Of a DNA stretch of 7,736 nucleotides, positions 6,440 through 7,736 are shown one piece after another; position 1 is the stretch's first letter; each line of letters opens with the position of its first letter. Position numbers and translations under genes: made by a program. Source of the stretch: Magnetovibrio sp. (lineage in GTDB: Bacteria; Pseudomonadota; Alphaproteobacteria; Rhodospirillales; Magnetovibrionaceae); assembly GCA_016763255.1 (NCBI GenBank), contig JAESUA010000147.1, positions 1 to 7,736 on the forward strand, read 5' to 3'. The notes beneath the pieces are model-generated. The model made no database searches and was not told where the DNA came from. It worked only from the letters and a program-made list of their open reading frames with translations.

Positions 6440-6452
6440 AAGGATTCCTGAC
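6440..6452. promoter_or_regulatory. Self-complementary ribosome-binding site shared by ybbA and, possibly, tesA
   Basis: AAGGATTCCT (6440-6449 plus symmetry) reads as a purine-rich Shine-Dalgarno core on both strands. On the minus strand AGGA stands 6 nt before the ybbA ATG at 6439. On the plus strand AAGGA (6440-6444) stands 8 nt before an ATG at 6453 that is in frame with tesA. If both starts were used, only 13 nt would separate two divergent genes and each promoter would have to lie inside the other gene. The minus-strand use is well supported; the plus-strand use may be coincidental. Confidence 0.45.
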
Positions 6453-6474
6453 ATGGGGTTTGCAGCCAATAAAG

Positions 6475-6502
6475 TGTCGTTTAGTGGGCACACTGTGCGA
6501 CA
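6475..6502. promoter_or_regulatory. Inverted repeats between ybbA and tesA
   Basis: If tesA starts at 6540, the divergent intergenic region is 100 bp and should hold both promoters. In it, TGTCG (6475-6479) pairs with CGACA (6498-6502), and GCACACTGTGC (6488-6498) is a palindrome with 5-bp arms around one base. I see no convincing -35/-10 pair on either strand. The repeats are candidates for a regulator site controlling both directions, with weak support. Confidence 0.25.
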
Positions 6503-6539
6503 GAGTTTACGCCGCTGTACGCCATCGGGATATGGCTTT

Positions 6540-7169
6540 ATGACCCGCATTGTCAATGTGTTGGCGATCATAGTGGTGGTATTGGGGGGCGCTGCTGAGG
6601 CCCGTGCATCTGAAGCCAAAACCATCTTGGCGTTGGGCGACAGCCTGACGGCGGGTTATGGCCTGGCCCAATCTGAGGCCTTTACGGTGCAGTTGCAGGC
6701 GGCCTTGAAGGCCGCTGGCTCAAACGTCACCGTCGTCAACGGCGGGGTATCGGGCGATACCACCGCGGGTGGACGCTCGCGTCTGGAGTGGTTGTTGAGC
6801 CAGCCGTTTGACGCGGTGATCATTGAGTTGGGCGCAAACGACGGGCTGCGTGGGATTGATCTGGGCGAAACCCGCGCCAACCTCGATTGGATCTTGGCGA
6901 CCTTAACACAGCGCGGTATTGCGACCTTGCTCAGCGGCATGTATGCGCCGCCCAATTTGGGCGAGGATTATGGTGCTGAATTTAATTCGATCTATCCCGA
7001 TCTGGCGCAAAAATATGGGGTGGCGCTGGATCTTTTTTTTCTTGAAGGGGTGGCGGCGATTACTAACCTCAATCAAAGCGACGGCCTTCACCCCAACGCC
7101 CAAGGCGTGGCGATTATCGTCAAGCGTCTGGTGCCGCAACTGCAAAACCTTTTGAATTCCAAAAATTAG
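6540..7169 (+). CDS. tesA: SGNH-hydrolase esterase/lysophospholipase TesA, periplasmic
   Basis: 209 residues from ATG 6540. Residues 1-23 form a signal peptide: MTR, hydrophobic IVNVLAIIVVVLGG, then AEARA with likely cleavage before SEAK. The mature enzyme carries all SGNH blocks: GDSL with nucleophile S35, G72 in 'NGGVSGDTTAGG', N100 in 'ELGANDGLRG' and D181-H184 in 'DGLHPN'. Spacings agree with E. coli TesA within about two residues. The family hydrolyses thioesters, esters and lysophospholipids (thioesterase I / protease I / lysophospholipase L1) in the periplasm. The start is not certain: ATG 6453 has a better ribosome-binding site (AAGGA, 8 nt) and would add 29 residues ahead of the signal peptide. 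ATG 6540 has only GGGA at 9 nt but gives a normal signal peptide. Divergence from ybbA-ybbP is the usual arrangement. A T8 run at 7033-7040 encodes Phe-Phe without breaking the frame. Confidence 0.93.
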   Translation: MTRIVNVLAIIVVVLGGAAEARASEAKTILALGDSLTAGYGLAQSEAFTVQLQAALKAAGSNVTVVNGGVSGDTTAGGRSRLEWLLSQPFDAVIIELGANDGLRGIDLGETRANLDWILATLTQRGIATLLSGMYAPPNLGEDYGAEFNSIYPDLAQKYGVALDLFFLEGVAAITNLNQSDGLHPNAQGVAIIVKRLVPQLQNLLNSKN

Positions 7170-7177
7170 GACCCTCC

Positions 7178-7736
7178 ATGATTTACAATGAACTTGGCCG
7201 CACCGGTATGCAGGTCAGCCGCATCTGTTTGGGCACCATGACCTGGGGCCAGCAAAATAGCCAAGACGAAGCCTTCCAGCAGATGGATTATGCGCTCGAT
7301 CAGGGCATCAATTTTTTCGATACGGCGGAACTTTATCCGGTGGCGGCAAGGGCTGAAACCTACGGCGCAACCGAAACCATCATCGGCAATTGGTTTCAAG
7401 CGCGTTGCAATCGTGACAAGGTTTTTTTGGCCTCAAAAATTTCATGCAAAAATGTCAACACCCAGGGCCCATCCGTGGGATATATGCGCGCTGGTTCAAT
7501 GGCCTTGGACAAAGCCAATATCGAAGCGGCGGTTGATGCCAGCCTGAAACGTTTACGGACCGACTATCTGGATCTCTATCAGCTGCATTGGCCGGAACGA
7601 AGCACCAATTTTTTCGGTAAACTGGGCTATGAGCATGGTGCGGATGAGACTGCGACGCCCATTGAAGAAACCCTTGAGGCCCTGGCCGGGCTGGTCAAGG
7701 CAGGCAAGGTGCGGGCCATCGGCCTGTCCAACGAAA
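7178..7736 (+). CDS. tas: Tas-like NADP(H)-dependent aldo-keto reductase, N-terminal part (3' end outside window)
   Basis: The frame is open from ATG 7178 to the window end (186 codons; Tas proteins are about 345 residues). AGGA (7168-7171) overlaps the tesA stop codon and lies 6 nt before the ATG, so the two genes are probably translated from one mRNA. The aldo-keto reductase tetrad is complete: D48 and Y53 in 'NFFDTAELYP', K87 in 'FLASKIS' and H137 in 'DLYQLHWPE'. The barrel opens with 'LGRTGMQVSRICLGTMTWG'. Features that mark the Tas subgroup are 'ELYPVAARAETYGATETIIG' followed by NW (51-72) and 'WPERSTNFFGKLGY' (138-151). Members reduce carbonyl compounds with NADPH. E. coli tas was found by complementation of a tyrosine auxotroph; the true substrate is unclear. 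Any link with tesA beyond co-transcription is not evident. Confidence 0.92.
   Translation, partial: MIYNELGRTGMQVSRICLGTMTWGQQNSQDEAFQQMDYALDQGINFFDTAELYPVAARAETYGATETIIGNWFQARCNRDKVFLASKISCKNVNTQGPSVGYMRAGSMALDKANIEAAVDASLKRLRTDYLDLYQLHWPERSTNFFGKLGYEHGADETATPIEETLEALAGLVKAGKVRAIGLSNE

Noticed and set aside
6440..6625. N-terminal extension of the ABC ATPase beyond ATG 6439
   Set aside because: The extra residues would overlap tesA signal-peptide coding sequence on the other strand and precede the normal first beta-strand of the domain. YbbA proteins of about 230 residues begin near 6439.
7033..7040. T8 tract in tesA as a phase-variation switch
   Set aside because: It is short, encodes a plausible Phe-Phe in a conserved region, the frame is intact, and similar Phe-codon T-runs occur elsewhere in these genes.
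1..7736. Defence island, prophage or other new multi-gene system
   Set aside because: All sizeable genes fall in known housekeeping families in a conserved order. No integrase, transposase, repeats array, toxin-antitoxin pair or nuclease is visible.

Overview
The window looks like an ordinary chromosomal segment of a Gram-negative bacterium, most likely an alphaproteobacterium of the Rhodospirillales type. That placement is an inference. It rests on the gene set (RarD, Bax inhibitor-1 family, TesA/YbbA/YbbP, Tas-like reductase), on GC-rich coding DNA (40 of 60 bases G+C in 2101-2160), and on a short J-domain protein of a kind I associate with that group. No mobile element, CRISPR array, rRNA or tRNA is visible.

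Layout. (1) 2-463, plus strand: the C-terminal half of a RarD/EamA-type transporter, cut by the window edge. (2) 464-1551: about 1.1 kb with no convincing gene, in places strikingly AT-rich (13 of 60 bases G+C in 781-840; 15 of 60 in 1261-1320). It holds several inverted repeats, including a perfect 11+11 bp palindrome, plus one or two doubtful micro-ORFs. (3) 1552-2223, plus: a 223-residue protein with a C-terminal J domain and an N-terminus that resembles a ribbon-helix-helix. A strong two-way terminator at 2245-2273 separates it from (4) 2297-3031, minus: a Bax inhibitor-1/YccA-like seven-helix membrane protein. (5) 3170-5725 and 5729-6439, minus: a two-gene ABC transporter operon, ATPase (YbbA) followed after 3 nt by a double-FtsX permease (YbbP). 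(6) 6540-7169, plus: the divergent SGNH esterase TesA, with a signal peptide. (7) 7178 to the window end, plus: a Tas-like aldo-keto reductase, 8 nt behind tesA and probably co-transcribed.

How the genes fit together. The divergent tesA / ybbA-ybbP arrangement is the one seen in E. coli and many proteobacteria. The exporter is of the LolCDE/MacB-like class, and its partner is a periplasmic lysophospholipase/thioesterase, so a shared envelope-lipid role is plausible but unproven. The other genes have no obvious functional tie to this cluster.

No clearly new multi-gene system is present. The points most worth a second look are the possible DNA-binding N-terminus of the J-domain protein together with the palindrome-rich leader in front of it, and the self-complementary ribosome-binding site between ybbA and tesA, which could serve both strands and leaves the tesA start open.
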